From contig WNKI01000003.1 of assembly GCA_015350385.1 (NCBI GenBank), forward strand, positions 1,335,730 through 1,399,729: DNA of 64,000 bases. Direction: 5' to 3'. Shown here piece by piece: positions 24,941 through 38,612 of the stretch. The notes under the pieces are model-generated. The model was not told where the DNA came from, did not search any database, and saw only the letters and a program-made list of their open reading frames with translations. The position numbers and the translations under genes are program-made. This DNA is from Aculops lycopersici (Eukaryota; Arthropoda; Arachnida; Trombidiformes; Eriophyidae). How positions within the stretch are numbered: the stretch's first letter is position 1; every line of letters starts with the position of its first letter.

Positions 24941-25670
24941 ACTTAAACTAGCCGCCGTTTATTATTATTATTATTATTTTTCTTCATTTGAATCGGCAAT
25001 ATTTTATCGCTGGCCGGAAGTGTGCAAGTCTCAATGGTTTGGGCAGAGGCGACGCGCGTGCGACTAAATACGAGCCATTGAATCCACAGCCGAAAGACTT
25101 CACCGGCTGCCTAGTTGCATTTTTAACCAACTTCCTGTTCCTTTCCCCCAAAAAATTCTGGCCACTAGCATTGAATGGTATTGAGTAGAACAGGAGGGAG
25201 AAGTTCAATGGCCAGTTTGGGTTCGGTGGTGCGCTCTCATTGCGCAATGTTAGAATTTAGCGCACAATCTTAGGCGCCCATCAATATTATTATTACTATT
25301 ATCACTGAGCAGCCAAGTTGTTGTTGTTGCTCTTGGTGCTAGTGGCGGTATTAGTGCAGCGGAAGTTGCGCAATAGATAAACTTTCTTCCTACTTCCACC
25401 ACCACTGCTTCTTCCACAGAAGATCAAGAGAAAGTTTGCGAGATTCAATTTGCTTGCTGGCGGAGAAAACACTAGTTGGTTTAGTTGCTGGTGGCCGCGA
25501 TAACAGCCAGCCAGTCGACCTAATGAGCGAGAAAAAGAAACGGGAATTTATAATGAGACTATTGAGAGTAGTCGTTCCTTTACAAGTAGTCTAAAGGGAA
25601 GATAGAATTTCCGGATTCTATCTCCAAGCAGGCAGCTCGGCGAGTTTGAGTTGCTGCACAGAACTGCACC

Positions 25671-25717
25671 GAACCGGACTGGACCGGACTGGACTGAACT
25701 GAACTGGACTTGACTTG
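25671..25717. repeat. Degenerate GGACTGAACT-type tandem repeat
   Basis: Irregular 5- and 10-base units of the form GGACT, GAACT and CCGGACT repeat over about 47 bp. Confidence 0.8.
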
Positions 25718-26640
25718 GAAGATAAATTCTTTCAATTTCTCCTCTAACTCAATGTTGTTGCCTAACATAGAGAGACACTTAGAGTAAGTTGGCCCACGCG
25801 AAACGTAATAATCAAATCGATCAAATTTATTATTGCGCACGAGCGCCAACTGAAACTCAGCCCAACTGAGCTGACTTTAGTCGACCGGCCGTCTGGACAG
25901 TCAGCTCGAGCTCTCGAGAGCTGGAGACCGGAGTTGCCACTGCAATGGGTGCAAATTTCCCTAAAAATAGAGCTGCCCCTCAAACTGGACGCTGGCAAAA
26001 TGGAGGCCTCGCAAACTAACGCCGCCCATAACCCCCACCGAAATAACCCAAGAGACTCGCGCGGCCGTAGGCGAGAGTGCAAGCGCGTGATGAGTGCCTA
26101 TTCAATTCGATCCAATTCAATTGGCATTCTCATTCCAAGTGGCAGCCCATTTGCGGCCTCGAAATGGGCAGCAACTTTTTGCCCATAGCCTTCTCCTTTA
26201 GCTCGCTGTAGTGTTGAAATTGAGACGCGCTAGCTCTCGGATACGAGAGGCAGCAACGAGAAGAGGGAAGAGGAAAAGTTTAGCGAAGCGGCAATAAAAC
26301 CCCGCTAGTAGCGTTCGAAACAGAGACACTTGCTGCTGGAGTTTGTAGCTTTCGTTGAATTCGAACACCAAAGTGAGACGAGAATGTCGCCAAAATTCTA
26401 ACAAGTTGCAACGTTTGGTTTTTCTGTGCGCTTTTCAAAGCTTTCAAAAATTGTAACGTATATCAAGCAAAAAAACACACACAATTGATTGACAGGATGC
26501 AATTCAAAGGTATAAAATTCTCTAAGGATTCGCAAAAGACTGGTGGCCGGAAGTTGGTTAGTGCATATCGCTATTCTCAGTCTTGCTCGTAGTCACCGTT
26601 GAATCCTATAAGCGATTCAATTGACTCAAGTGTATAGTGT

Positions 26641-26648
26641 ATGCAAAT
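26641..26648 (+). promoter_or_regulatory. POU octamer ATGCAAAT
   Basis: Exact octamer. A near-match ATGCAAAC follows at 26661. Confidence 0.45.
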
Positions 26649-27021
26649 AGACTTGCGGTTATGCAAACTAACGGTAGTGTTTTTTTCTACCCGCTTGAAC
26701 AGCGGCACTAGCAGTTGCAGTAGTAATGGTGGCTTGCTTATGCATATAAGCGCGAGCGGCACGCGCCAACAACCGGAGCCAAAGTCAAGGGCATGCAACG
26801 ACAAGCAAACGTTTTGTTAGGCGTCATGTAAAGTTGGGCTGGCGCCGCGTGCAAATAATGGACTTCTCGAGTGAAGTATTGTAAGCCGAAATTCTAAACC
26901 AAGTGGCGCTCCTTTCACTTGGCTTCAGTGGTTCGCGTGTTGTGGTTGCATTTATGCAACATAAGCAGGCCACCAAATAAACTGCCCCAAGTGAGCGAGT
27001 TGCTGGGTAAGTAAGTGGAAG

Positions 27022-27035
27022 CCACTTATGCAAAT
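27022..27035 (+). promoter_or_regulatory. Extended octamer site CCACTTATGCAAAT
   Basis: Second exact copy of the 14 bp string at 23558-23571. The octamer itself is 27028-27035. Confidence 0.45.
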
Positions 27036-27787
27036 CGCCACGCCATTTGCACCACTTTAACGCTCTTTTGCAAGTGAGTTGCGCAATTCAAGTTTGTGCA
27101 AATCTCTGCCACTTTGCTCGCGCAACTTCTTCCACTATTTTCTATCCTCTTTGCAGCCACGACCTCAAGCATTCCCAATTTTTGAAGCTGAAAGGAGCTG
27201 CCAACACATTTATTCGCCTAGAAGCAGAGTGGGCAAGAAGTTAAGGGCTAATGGTGGTTTTCGGCCAACTACTTCTCCCCTTTACGTTAGTTGCATCTTG
27301 CAACAAAGGGATTTGCGCCCACCTAACTAAGGGTCCAGAAGATCAGCCGGCGATTGGATTTTCGCGATTAATCCGCCGACCAGTTCATTGAGAGTGCAAG
27401 TTGCAAATGGCTAGCATGCGAATTGGGGGAAATCAGCCACTAATGCCTGGAACCTACCGGCAAAGTCTGCTATTATCGAGAACTAACACTGCAAGTTGCA
27501 ACAAGAAAATATAAAGGCTCCTCTCAGCACCTAATCACTCGCAATAAATCTCCTCTTTGGCTACTTTTGGCCAATCTTTTTCTCCTTCTTCCGTTTGACA
27601 CAACGAAATCGATAGGCAGATGGCCACTTCCGGCCCTCGGCGATGGATTGCGTTCGATGGAACATGTTTTAGAATTTGAACAAATTTGAATTGAACACAG
27701 CGTGTCAAAATGTTTCCCCTTTTGGCAATTTGCGGGACGAGTTTCAAATCTCAGCAGGAGAAAAAAATTGATCGCCGCCCATCGACA

Positions 27788-27906
27788 ATTTGCATAACCA
27801 AATTGAATTGCGGTTTTTCGACCTAAAATTTGGGTGGTTTCAAGAAAAAAGACACCCCAAAATATTAGGGGTTTTCCGGGGTCAAGAATGGCAAACTAAT
27901 TTGCAT
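27788..27906 (-). promoter_or_regulatory. Pair of POU octamers 111 bp apart
   Basis: AATTTGCATAAC occurs at 27787-27798 and 27898-27909, each containing the octamer on the minus strand. The identical 12 bp context suggests a shared extended site. Confidence 0.5.
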
Positions 27907-28599
27907 AACTCGCCAGTCGTGCAAGATGCATTATGAAAGCAGCAGCGGCCGAAAAAAGAAGTCAGTCGTGTCCAACTTGACACGACAACTCAATCATGTT
28001 TGCACCCATTCTAAAACTATATGCATCACCACGGTAAACCAGAGCGATTTTTTATCGCAAACCAAACCGGAAGCGCGTGCACGCACTCTACCACGCGTGA
28101 CCTCCCAGTGGGCGTGTCGGATGGCATCGCTCGTGCCGTTTGAAATATGATAATTCACTTTTTGTTGCCTCCCTACAAGTTGCCATTGTGAAGGCAAGTG
28201 GCTAGTGGATTCGAATTGTGGAGCTGCAAGTCGATAGCGTGAAAGTGGCAATTTTCACTGCAGCTACTTTATATTTCATATACGACGAAAACTTTGCTTT
28301 GCTTTCGCGAAAAAGTCTACAAAAGAGTAAAGTGATGATGATGTGGGAAATTTGGCACCACCACCGCCGCTGCAACTGTGAACCACCGAAGAAAGAGGCT
28401 GGTATTTGCTCAGTTGTCCAGTTACCAAGTGATGGCCGATTATATTGACTGTAATGGATACATTTAACTATCGACTCCATTCTCTCGGACGAGCGGCTCA
28501 TGGTCACCATGACGCCGAACAGTCGGTGGTTGCGTAATTGTTGCGCGCCATTTGATGCGGCCATTTTGTGTGTGCGTTTGATCTCAATTTTTCTCAGAT

Positions 28600-28620
28600 T
28601 TCTCTCTCTCTCTCTCTCTC
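28600..28620. repeat. (TC)n tract
   Basis: TC dinucleotide run in noncoding DNA. Confidence 0.9.
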
Positions 28621-29707
28621 TTTGCTCGCCTCTCCGCTTGACATTAGTTCACATCCTTCGGTCGCAGCTACACGCCTACTTGCTGCGACCACGCCCACCG
28701 CAGTCCAAGGCATCTGAAGCGGCGGCATCCTCGATTCTTGAGGCGACAAAAACACTCGCTCGCACACTTCTTTTTGATCCGGATAATTTGGCCACCGGAA
28801 GCCGGAGGTCTAATATAGCTCCAATCGATAGATAGATAGATTCCCTTGGACAAAGGGAAGAGGGAGAGGAAGAAGGAGAATAATAATAATGATTGCTTAT
28901 TATTTGTATCGCAAAATAAGCACTCGGTTACTACGGAAAGAGAGGAGGAGGAGATTGGACGACTATGACTGGAATCCAATTGGATTTTACAGTTACTTTT
29001 TCTCTTGAAGCAAAATTTTTTCTTTCTCTCTAGGGCTCAAGTTCCATTTTATTCGGACAAAAACTCTACAGAAAAAATAGCTCGGCTCCCTCTCTCGTTC
29101 TCAATGGTAAAAATAGAGTGTAGATACATTGGACCTAGCGCGTGACCCGCTGGCCAGGTCCGCTAGTTTCTACCGAATTGTCGGCTGCTGGTGACAATTC
29201 AATTCTTATTCCAACTCTCACTCGCTAGCTCTAGACGGAATCTAAATTTCAAATTAGATTTGAATCGAATTGAATTGAATTGTATTATCATCGCCTCCAT
29301 TGCTGCCGCTGGTGCTGCTTATTGCGTCGCCCTATTATTTGTCTGCCCATGCTCTCGCTTGCTCTCTCACTGCAACCAACTCACTATTCTATCTTATTTT
29401 TTACATTTTGCCCTCCCTTCTCATCCCCGTGAAGCTAGTGAAAGTGCAACTAAAGTGTCAATATTTGTTCTTGTCAAGTTGTCGCCTCCACTTCTGCGAG
29501 AAACTAGCCGTTGAGTTAGTTTTTTGCAAACCAGTTTTTCTAGACACATCCCTCCTTCTTTTTTTCAACTTTTTCCCAGCAGCGGAAATGGAACTGAACT
29601 TTAAAAAAGAAATAGAGAGAGACCATTTTCCTATAAAACTTGAAAACAAAAACCCCGACACCTCGCTTCCACCGGAAGTAGCAAGCCCGAACTTGGGGTC
29701 ATTTGGG

Positions 29708-29715
29708 ATGCAAAT
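29708..29715 (+). promoter_or_regulatory. POU octamer ATGCAAAT
   Basis: Exact octamer lying between two ETS-type words, at 29672-29679 and 29786-29793. Confidence 0.45.
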
Positions 29716-31652
29716 TAGAGGGAATGGCCATTTTCTTACACTTCCTCCAGTTGGGCCTCTATGATCATGGAGACAAAGTGGCCGACCGGAAGTTGAAGCG
29801 ATCGATCATCTTGGTGTTGAGTTACACCAGAAGACTTACATGCGTCCACTTGCACAGCACACTGAAAAGCGCAAGCATGTGGACAGAAGAGGCGGCAAAC
29901 AGTTTCAAAACTTAAAGTTGGCGTGAAATTGGCGACCGATTACATCATCACTTCCTGTGCGAGGAATCTTCCTCTAAGTGAAGAAGCGAGACGGGGCCGG
30001 AATAAAGTGAAGTAATTGATCGATTTCGATGGGCATCAAATTTTACATGTATAAGATTTCAGCAAACTAAAGTTTAAAGTTCAAATGCCCTACAAATTAG
30101 GCAAATTTCCCTCTCTCACTTCAAATGGGCAAAGTAAAAGATCATTAATCATAATGATCTCTGTGATGCTAGCAAACTGCACCCAATTGAGTTGTCTCTT
30201 TCGGCTTCTCGCTTTTCAAATTGCCGCTGACACAACACCAAGAACAACAACAACAAAGGCAATTCCATTTGCCCACCAGGTAAATTAGACGACCGAATTG
30301 AGTGCTAACTTTAGCCGGGAGTTGCCAATAGTGACGCAACCGCAGCTTATAATTAAGCCGCGGCTGCCAGTAGAGACTTTTCTTGCGCATGAATCGTCAC
30401 CGAGAAAGAAAGGCAGCAGGTAAGTGCCAGCGACACTCTCCGCTTCCTCGCTCTAAGGCCTAACAGGCAAGCCAGTGGTGCTGCCATCGGCAAACGTGCG
30501 CTGATCAGTTTCCGGTTGTTTGGTTTGGTTTCGTAGCAAAGTTTGAAGCCAAAAAACTGGAAGCGCGTGCTACTACGTGAAAATTGATGATTATTTTAGA
30601 GAAAACACGACCGACTAGCGGATTGGAGATTTGAGTGGACCAAATAGTCGCCTAATGTTGTCATTTGGTTGCTTGACTGTTTGGCTCTCGGCCATCCAAA
30701 AGTTACAAGCTGGACAACCAAATGACGATGACGACGACGAGTGACCAGAAAGAGAAAAAGAGCAAAGTCAAGTTTCTTTTTCTCTCTCTCCCTCGCTCGC
30801 TACCTCGCTGGCAGTTGTCCAGTGTTCAGTGGTTGAGTCTAGCGATTGAAATGAGATTTTTGCTCGCGTGTTTTGTGTCACTCAGCTGAGCGGAAGTTGA
30901 TAGCCTCACATTGTAGCCTGCGCCTATGAGACTTTCTCCAACAGATGAAAACTACTACTTGCTGCTTGACCGTTTTTGACGCTTCCATTGCCACCAATGG
31001 TCATATCAGTGGCCAGTGGCAATGGAAGTGGCGCCGCCGGACACGCGAGTGGTGCGCACGCGTTTGGTGGTGTTATAATGAAACTCTAGAAGGTTTAGTG
31101 AACGTAGGGGAGTGGGGAAGTTTGCGCAAAAAAGTGGAGAATAAATGTAATATTCTGAATGATGATATTCCATAGAGAAACTTGACGTCTCACTCTCACT
31201 CTCCCTCTCGCTTAGTAGTCGGAGAGTTTTGCCTCTTTGCTGGTCAACGTCATCGTCGCCACCGTGGTGGTGGTCGTCGTTTCCATTCTATATTTAGATT
31301 AGATCTTATCTAAAAGTCTGCGAGTTTCCTCTCACTCACAGCAAACTGACGACCAGCGCGACCAAATTGAATCTGTCTGTCGCCATCTCCCTCGGCAAAC
31401 CCAATGCCCTCGGCGACGAGACGCTCGTCTATATGTAGACAAGCGAAATTATAATAACCAAGTTGCCGCTTTCGCTTGGTGGACTTGGCAGCGATGGCTG
31501 CGGCCGCTGCTGTTGGTGATAATCAGCATGCGCACCTATAGTAGTCGCGGTTGTAATGGCGCTCATCTCCACGAGGATGAGCGTCAGGTGGTCGTCAGTT
31601 GGTTGACTCGTCAAGTTTTTTCTTTTTCGTAAAAGAGAAGAGGAAAATTTTA

Positions 31653-31663
31653 CCCCCCCCCCC
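31653..31663. repeat. Poly-C run of 11
   Basis: Homopolymer run; its exact length may be affected by sequencing error. Confidence 0.9.
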
Positions 31664-31795
31664 TCTATCATTCGATGGAAAACAACACAGCGACAGCGGC
31701 TACGACCACCAACGAGATGAATCATCGTCGTCTGTCACGCACGTTAAATGGGCAAACTTTGATTAGGTAACGAGAAGCTGGCCGACTTTCTCCGA

Positions 31796-31826
31796 CTCTC
31801 TCTCTCTCTCTCTCTCTCCCTCTCTC
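31796..31826. repeat. (TC)n tract
   Basis: TC dinucleotide run with one C interruption. Confidence 0.9.
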
Positions 31827-32251
31827 GTTTGGTAAAAACACGCGCGCGCCTAGCTCGATATAATATTAATAATAATCGATGGGCCAGCTCGTTGGCCGCT
31901 GGAAGTTGAGGCACACTAGATAGAGGTTCACGAATCCAAGAATTAAGCTTAGCAATGAAACAGCAGCAACAGCAACGGGATGGTAATGAGCGCATTTGGA
32001 ATAGGAAAATATGAACTCTTTTTGCCAAGTCCATCTCCATTCCCATTCCCACTACTACTACTACCTCTAATAACAGCAGCAACGCCACCACCACCACCAC
32101 CGCCGCCGCCGTCGCCGCCTCTAATGCTGGTCAAGTTAGAAAATGGACCAAATCTAATGCAAGCCAGCCAGCTAACTTGCTACCACCGCCGCTGCTTTTG
32201 CCCTGATTTACGTGACTTGATTCGCCTCCCATTAAAGTGGAGCCACGGAGA

Positions 32252-32282
32252 GCGCCTAGGGGCGCTGGACGCTAGGCGCCCC
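32252..32282. other. GC-rich overlapping inverted repeats
   Basis: GCGCCTAG (32252-32259) pairs with CTAGGCGC (32272-32279), and GGGGCGC (32259-32265) pairs with GCGCCCC (32276-32282), so two alternative stems are possible. The string CTAGGCGCC also appears in another inverted repeat at 63353-63382. Confidence 0.6.
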
Positions 32283-33649
32283 TCGCCGCACGATCAAGCA
32301 GGGGGAGTAGGAGCGACACACGGAATGAGCGTCTTAATTAATGCAACTCCGTTCACTTTCCATAAGAGCGGGCGCTTATTTAGGCGCTTATTTTGCGTGT
32401 GTGTGTGTGTTTTTCTCAAAGCGGCACACGCACACATGCTGCTGCTACCACAACCAAAATGCTGGACCGCACAAAACACCAATCAGTTGGGCCAACTTAA
32501 CCGGTGGTTGTTGCCTCTGGTGTAGTCCAACTGGGTAGTTAGTTTTTTGCCGTCGTCCAGTGAGTTTTTGGTAAGAGCGAAGGAAAGAAAAGAGGAAAAA
32601 ACTGTTATTATTGTCTAGGTTTTCGATAAACTCAGCACAAAGCAACGCAGAGCAAAAAGTACCCCGAGTTAACCAACCAGCTGAATGCGTCGTGTTTCAG
32701 CCTCGGGCCAAATTGTATCGCGTCTCGGGTACATACCTTTTAGTTGTCGGTCGGCTAGTTTGTTGTTGGTTGAAATAACCATTCAATCAGTAGGTGGGTT
32801 GGTTGGTAGGTAAACTTTGATGAAAGTTTGATTTTTCGCGCCAAACTTGTGGTGGAAAATTAGCAACCAAAACTACTACTAGCTAACGAGCTACCAGTTT
32901 TGTCCCGCAAACTTTATAGTCCATATTTTTCTCGCTTTGTTTTTATTTCATCAATTCTCCCGCAAACTAATATAGTAACTGTGTTTACCTCAATGACAAA
33001 CAAGGCGATAAGGAGGGACCACAATCACAGTCTAAGTTTAGCCTTTCGTTTGTTGGCATGAGATTTGGTGCGCAAAATTTAGTTGATAGACAACGAGAGA
33101 AACACAACAACAACAACAACAACACCAACACCAATACCGACGACGATGGCCATTTGATTGAATAGACGACTGGCAGCCAGTGACTCGCAGGCTAAATACG
33201 TGTGCCGACTGAGCCGCTTAGTTAGTTGTGTTTAGTTAGTTAACTGGTTCATTGGTTATTTACCCTCACTCTCGGCGGCTTGCTGATGATCACGATGATG
33301 ATGATCAGCTGACCAATCACTTGGCTGGCCGGCTGGCTGATCGGCCAAAGCGGGAGCTAGCGACGACGTTTGTTTAATCGCGCGCTTTATCGCTGCGCCG
33401 CCAGTTTGAGAACCGAGAGCACGCGACCAGCGGCTAAAGTCTATAGGCGTTTAGCCGCGAGATTTAGACTAGAGTCCCATTCGCCTTCCCCTGGCGAGGA
33501 GCTGGTCCCTAAGCCACGAGAAGCTCTGGAGCGACGCATGTAAATCTCAGAGTCTCGCTTGAAAATAATACCACCAATACTTATACTAATGCGCGCCACT
33601 GAGCTTCTCAGTTAGACTACGGCTACGACTATGATCACAACTACGATTG

Positions 33650-33710
33650 AAACTAAAACTAAAACGAGAACTAGAACTAGAACTAGAACTACGACTGCGA
33701 CTGCGACTAC
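33650..33710. repeat. Degenerate AACTAG/ACTGCG hexamer tract
   Basis: AACTAA, AACTAG, ACTACG and GACTGC units succeed each other over about 60 bp. Confidence 0.8.
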
Positions 33711-34137
33711 GATCATCATATAGTGCGAATATTACAAGTGGACGTCACTCGCTTACACTTGCAGATTTGGCGCGATTGCCCAAGAGAAAGCGCGAGACGG
33801 GCGCTCTTTCCGCTTCCGGTCCGAGTGAATCGCTTGCGCTCCACTAGACCCGCCTCGTCTCTCTGTAGAATCCGCGAACAAGTGGCCGTCTCCATGTGGC
33901 CGGCCAGCCGGGCAGCCCAAAACTGGTTGTGTTGTGCCCGTGACAAAAGCTTAGGCTCCACTGAACACTAGACTGCCACTTGACTCGCTCGAAGCGCTAA
34001 AGTTGAGCAGGAACAGCATATAAAAACAACAGGAGACACAGGAGAGAAGCATAAGAGCATAAGAGGGAAACAGGGACACAGGGAATCTAAATAAATTCAG
34101 ATTCAAATTAGCCGAGAGTTTAACTGTCTAGTCGGCA

Positions 34138-34176
34138 GTTGGAGTTGGAGTTGGAGTTGGAGTGGGAGTTTGAGTT
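34138..34176. repeat. (GTTGGA)n hexamer repeat
   Basis: About six GTTGGA-like units, the last ones degenerate. Confidence 0.9.
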
Positions 34177-35298
34177 GAAGCCTTGCGTTGCGGACCCAAC
34201 CGTTCAACGCACCTCGGACTTCTGATTACGTAACTCTAGGGTACGGCGTAGTCCTGTAGTGCTATAGTTGCACAGTATATTGTGTTACAAGTACAAATCG
34301 CTTCACTGACTCTCGCCTCTGATTTGGTTTCCCTTAGTTTCGTTTCGATTCGCGTGGAATTTGTGTGCCGCCGTTGCTGCTCTTTTCCGGTTATTCACAA
34401 GCAGGAGACCAAATACATGGGAGCGAGGAGTAATTTGAATTGCATGTCAAGCAGTTTACTTGGAATCGGAGTAGCAAGTTGATTCTTTAGTTAGGTCCCT
34501 GGAATCATGGAGATTGATGGTTTCGAGGATTTCGATGGGCTCTTCGGTGTTTGTGTTCAATATAGAGTCTGGACCTCAACATTACATTGCTTTCCTGGTA
34601 GAGAATAGCGATGCAAACGGTGATCTAATTTTATTCAAATGTCCCCAAATCTCTAGCCTCCACCTTCGTGCGGCTCCTCTGCACCCGAGAGCAAAAAGGT
34701 GGACGTGTAATTGCCATTAGGCCAGAAGGCTGACCACTTCCGCTGCGACTCCCACGCGTTACGCTTCCCGCTGGCCGCTGGGTGGTTGCCGGAGAGCTTT
34801 AATTCTAGACAAGCCGGCTTTTTGTGCAGCGGCCAAAAGTGAGCCACAAAAGGCAACACGCAAAACTCGTTAGTCCAGTTTGGTCTTTTGCGTTGGGTTC
34901 TGTTGCTTGCTTTCATAGCTTTTAGTTAGTTTTAGCATGGCTCCTTATTTTCCTTTTCCACGCCAACAATTGATGACAAAAATGGAAATGAGAGCCGCGA
35001 AATGAGCGCAAAATAAGCAAAAATTTTGGATAAAAAGCGACTCGGGCTTCTCCTTTGTCCAGTTTCTCGCCTCCCCCACTAAAGGGCAAGAATTTTGTCA
35101 GACGGCTTAAGTCGCGACGTTGGGTTTCGTTTGGTTGCGTCACGCGCTAGACTAAACAAAACTTTGCCCGATCAGTGGGCCGCTAATTTAGTTTGGTTTT
35201 TCCCATTTGGACGCCCACGCTTCTGGTTCCTTCTCCTCCTTCGCTTCTGTTTGGCTATCAGCTGAATCCATCGCGCGAGCAAAAGATCGATCGTTTCG

Positions 35299-35306
35299 AT
35301 GCAAAT
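35299..35306 (+). promoter_or_regulatory. POU octamer ATGCAAAT
   Basis: Exact octamer; the one nearest the POU gene (about 6.4 kb upstream of its start codon). Confidence 0.4.
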
Positions 35307-38300
35307 TTAGATCTCCTCTCTTTTTTCTCAATACCAATACCTGAGTTAGGGAGGGAGAGAGAGAGAAAGAGGAAGTAATGTCTGGAAAGTAAGTAAACGG
35401 TGGAGTTGATTTGAATTCTCTCGGTTGCGCATTGGCCAAGTTAAGTCGACGTGTGACAAGTCGAGCGGCTAACGTCCAGCAGACCCACCGATTGGCGGAC
35501 TGAATAAACCAACTACCAGTTTTTTGCTTGCGCTGGTCAGTCATTATTAGCGCTGGTCAGTTTCTCAGTCTTCTTTTTTGGTTTGCTTGCGCCAAAAGAG
35601 AGAGAGATTTTGTTGAAAAAAGAGACTGACTAAGCAGAAGAGATTATACCTCCAAGTGGCGCGTGCAACTTCCTCGCTCGCCGCTCGAGCGCCAATCGGT
35701 TTCGGCTGGTCATACGACTCAAATGACGACGACGACGACCAAGATTGCTATTGCGACGCAGACTTCGACCTCGACTGAGAAGACGAATCAAAGACGACGA
35801 AGAGCAATGCAAAAATCGATGCAAAACTGCACGCCACGAATAAGAATAAGGAGGACGACAACGACATTAGAAAATAAGAGGAGACATTGACGCCAGCTGA
35901 CTACTTTGCTGCTGCTGGTCAGTCGGTGGCCAATAATAGCAACTGTAATGGCCATCATCCATCAGCGTAGCAATCCGCCGTCTGATTACCTTTTCTTCAG
36001 CCGCTTGCTTGTCGGCCGGAAGCTCAAAGTTTTCTTACTTTTCAGTCTCTCACTCACTTTTATTCTTACTCTCACTCTTGCGGTTCAGATGGCAAAATTT
36101 GAATGGCAATCTCTAACTTTGCATCCTCTTTTTTGCAAGGAAACTGGACACTTCCTGTTGCCGCAACTCGCCGGTGGCGCCATATGTTCGGTTCGCGCTT
36201 CGAAAGTTGCGTCAGCGCCGCTCACTCTTTACAATCCCATTCCCCTGCCTGTTGTTGCTGTTGTTGTTGTTGTGCAATCAAACGGCAGACTCGTGCTGCT
36301 GATCTCTTTCTTTACACTCTCATTATTGTTATTGGTATTGGTATTGGTGCTGGTGGTTGTGGTTGTGGTGCCTGAAAAACTCACCTGGCTCGGGTATACT
36401 GTGAGAGAAGAGACATGCACAGTTGTGTGTGCTTTCCTACAGGGTGTGATGGGCCGATCCTGCTTGTTGCGTTCCTGCAGGACCAAGTGTCGGCGCTCCT
36501 TTGTTTAACGAACGAAGAAAGTTTCCTCAAAATCTTTACGTTGTTGTTGTTGGAGTTTAGAAGAAAAGAATCCACAAAATTTGAAGCTAAATTTCCCCAC
36601 TTCCGGCCAAAACGATGCACCAACGTCAGGCGCCAATCAATCAGGCGAAGTAGTTTACTTTTCGCTTCGCTTCCTCTCCGATGGTTGCATCACTCGCTCG
36701 TCCACCACTGAGAAAGGTAACGAGCACACGACAACAAGTTGCCGCATGCTGATTATGCAACTTTATTGCGCTCACTTCCTGTTGGCGCTGCCTCAAGCTC
36801 GGATTATTTACTGCCGCTGGTAGTGCGCAAGCGCTTCCGTTTCCGGTCTTAGACCAACCACCTGAGCTGTAGATTTGAAACAACAAGCTTTCACTAGTTG
36901 AAATCAAGATGCAGATCAAATGTTGAATATTGCGAGGATAGAGGGACAGCCCCGAATCCCATTGTTTCGCTGCTCCCTCTTCTTGAGCTTCGAACAGAGA
37001 CTCACTTGGTGGCCATAAATTTTAATAGGCATTCGCTGTTGCCGCTGCAAAGTTTACTAAAGCTCAAATTCAAAACGTAAAATTATTACAAATCTTGCAA
37101 GGAAAACTTTGAATCGAGGAATCCTATCAACTATAAAAAGAACGAGAGAAATAAGAAGGTAAAAGTGATCCACCGGTTGGCTTCCGTTGCGTTGCGCTGC
37201 TCTGTGCGTCACATAATAATCGACCGGTTGGCCATTATTATTGCCATTTATATATATATAAAATGATAGCCATCGCGTGGCTATTATATTCTCGCTCCCC
37301 AAAAGTGAGCCGATGGCCAGCTGAAAAGTAGTAGAGAATTTGTTTATCTTTGAATTTTCTTCGCTGCAACGGCGACGGCGACGGCAACCGCAAGTTACGT
37401 TGCAACTTTGCCACTGATCCTGTTGATAGAGACCCGGTCCATAGAGACAACGTGACGTTGACGCCCAGAGTAACGAACCCAGTGAATGAGAACGACGACA
37501 ATTGACGCCGGAAATGAAGTGCGAGAAGGACGAGCGACTAGTTATTCTTTTCTCGCCACTCGCTTTCCTTCGAGCGCGAATTAGAATTAGAGCAAAAGTG
37601 AAATGAAGCCAATCAAAATGGCGAGTCTCGTGTTGGTCGCACGAGACTGGCCATAGGAGAGGCGAGCTGCCAATCCAATTTGAATGACGAAATGTTGCGT
37701 GAATCTTGTGAATGTTCTAAGAGGAAAAAACTCCATTCCCTTTGCTCATATATATATATATATGTAAGATTTCAGAGTGAGCTTCTAGTCTGTAATAACA
37801 ACAGCCAAAGCAGCGGATTTTATTCCTACTCTCGTTCTCTTTAAAACCAAACTCCAAAGGACTGATCGGCCATAAGTAAAAGTATAAGTGGACAGTGGCA
37901 ATTGTAATAATAAGTTGCCCTTCCTCTTGTATACGAGGCGCCTTTTTACCGTTGATTTAAATTGGCCGCGGCTGCTATTGCGGGCACCAGCCGCACGGTT
38001 GCGTCACTCGAGCACACCAATCACACTGGGAATATCGAAGACGAAATCAAAGACAACCGCAGCACTAAACAAACTCCCAGCCCTCAAGTCGTGGAGGCAA
38101 CCTGAGGATTGGTCATTGCAGCAGCAGCAGCAGCAGTAGCAACGGAAGCGCCATGGAGAGCAAAAAAATCGCCACCGCCGACGACGTCAACAACTAACGA
38201 GCGGTCATTACGTCAGCGCATTGTCGCCGTTACTCTTGCTGCTCAACTTTGCTTGCGGCTCGTGTGTTGTTGTGATTGGCCGGCTAATTTATTTGACGTG

Positions 38301-38612
38301 CACTACTTTAAATTTTTGGATTTTGTTTTATTTTAGTTTAGTTTGGTGTAGATTTTAAAGACGAGAGTCGCCACCAAACAGCAGTTGCTAAACCGGCTCC
38401 CCAATTTTCTTGCTTTAGTTTGATGGAAAAGAAGGTGCTCAAGTTTTCCAATGCAAACTCCGCCGACAGTCCACCTATAAGAAGATTTCAAAGTCAAGTC
38501 GCTAAATAGAGGGAGAGAGAATAAAAAATTGCAAAAAATCGAGAATCTCCAATTCCATTTCCTTGGGGTCGGTGCACGCCAACAATGAAACTCAATTGGA
38601 GTTAATAATTAG

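Noticed and set aside
35906..36508. 200-codon plus-strand frame that looks like a membrane protein
   Set aside because: The hydrophobic run is a GTT/GGT microsatellite read as Val/Leu; there is no family similarity.
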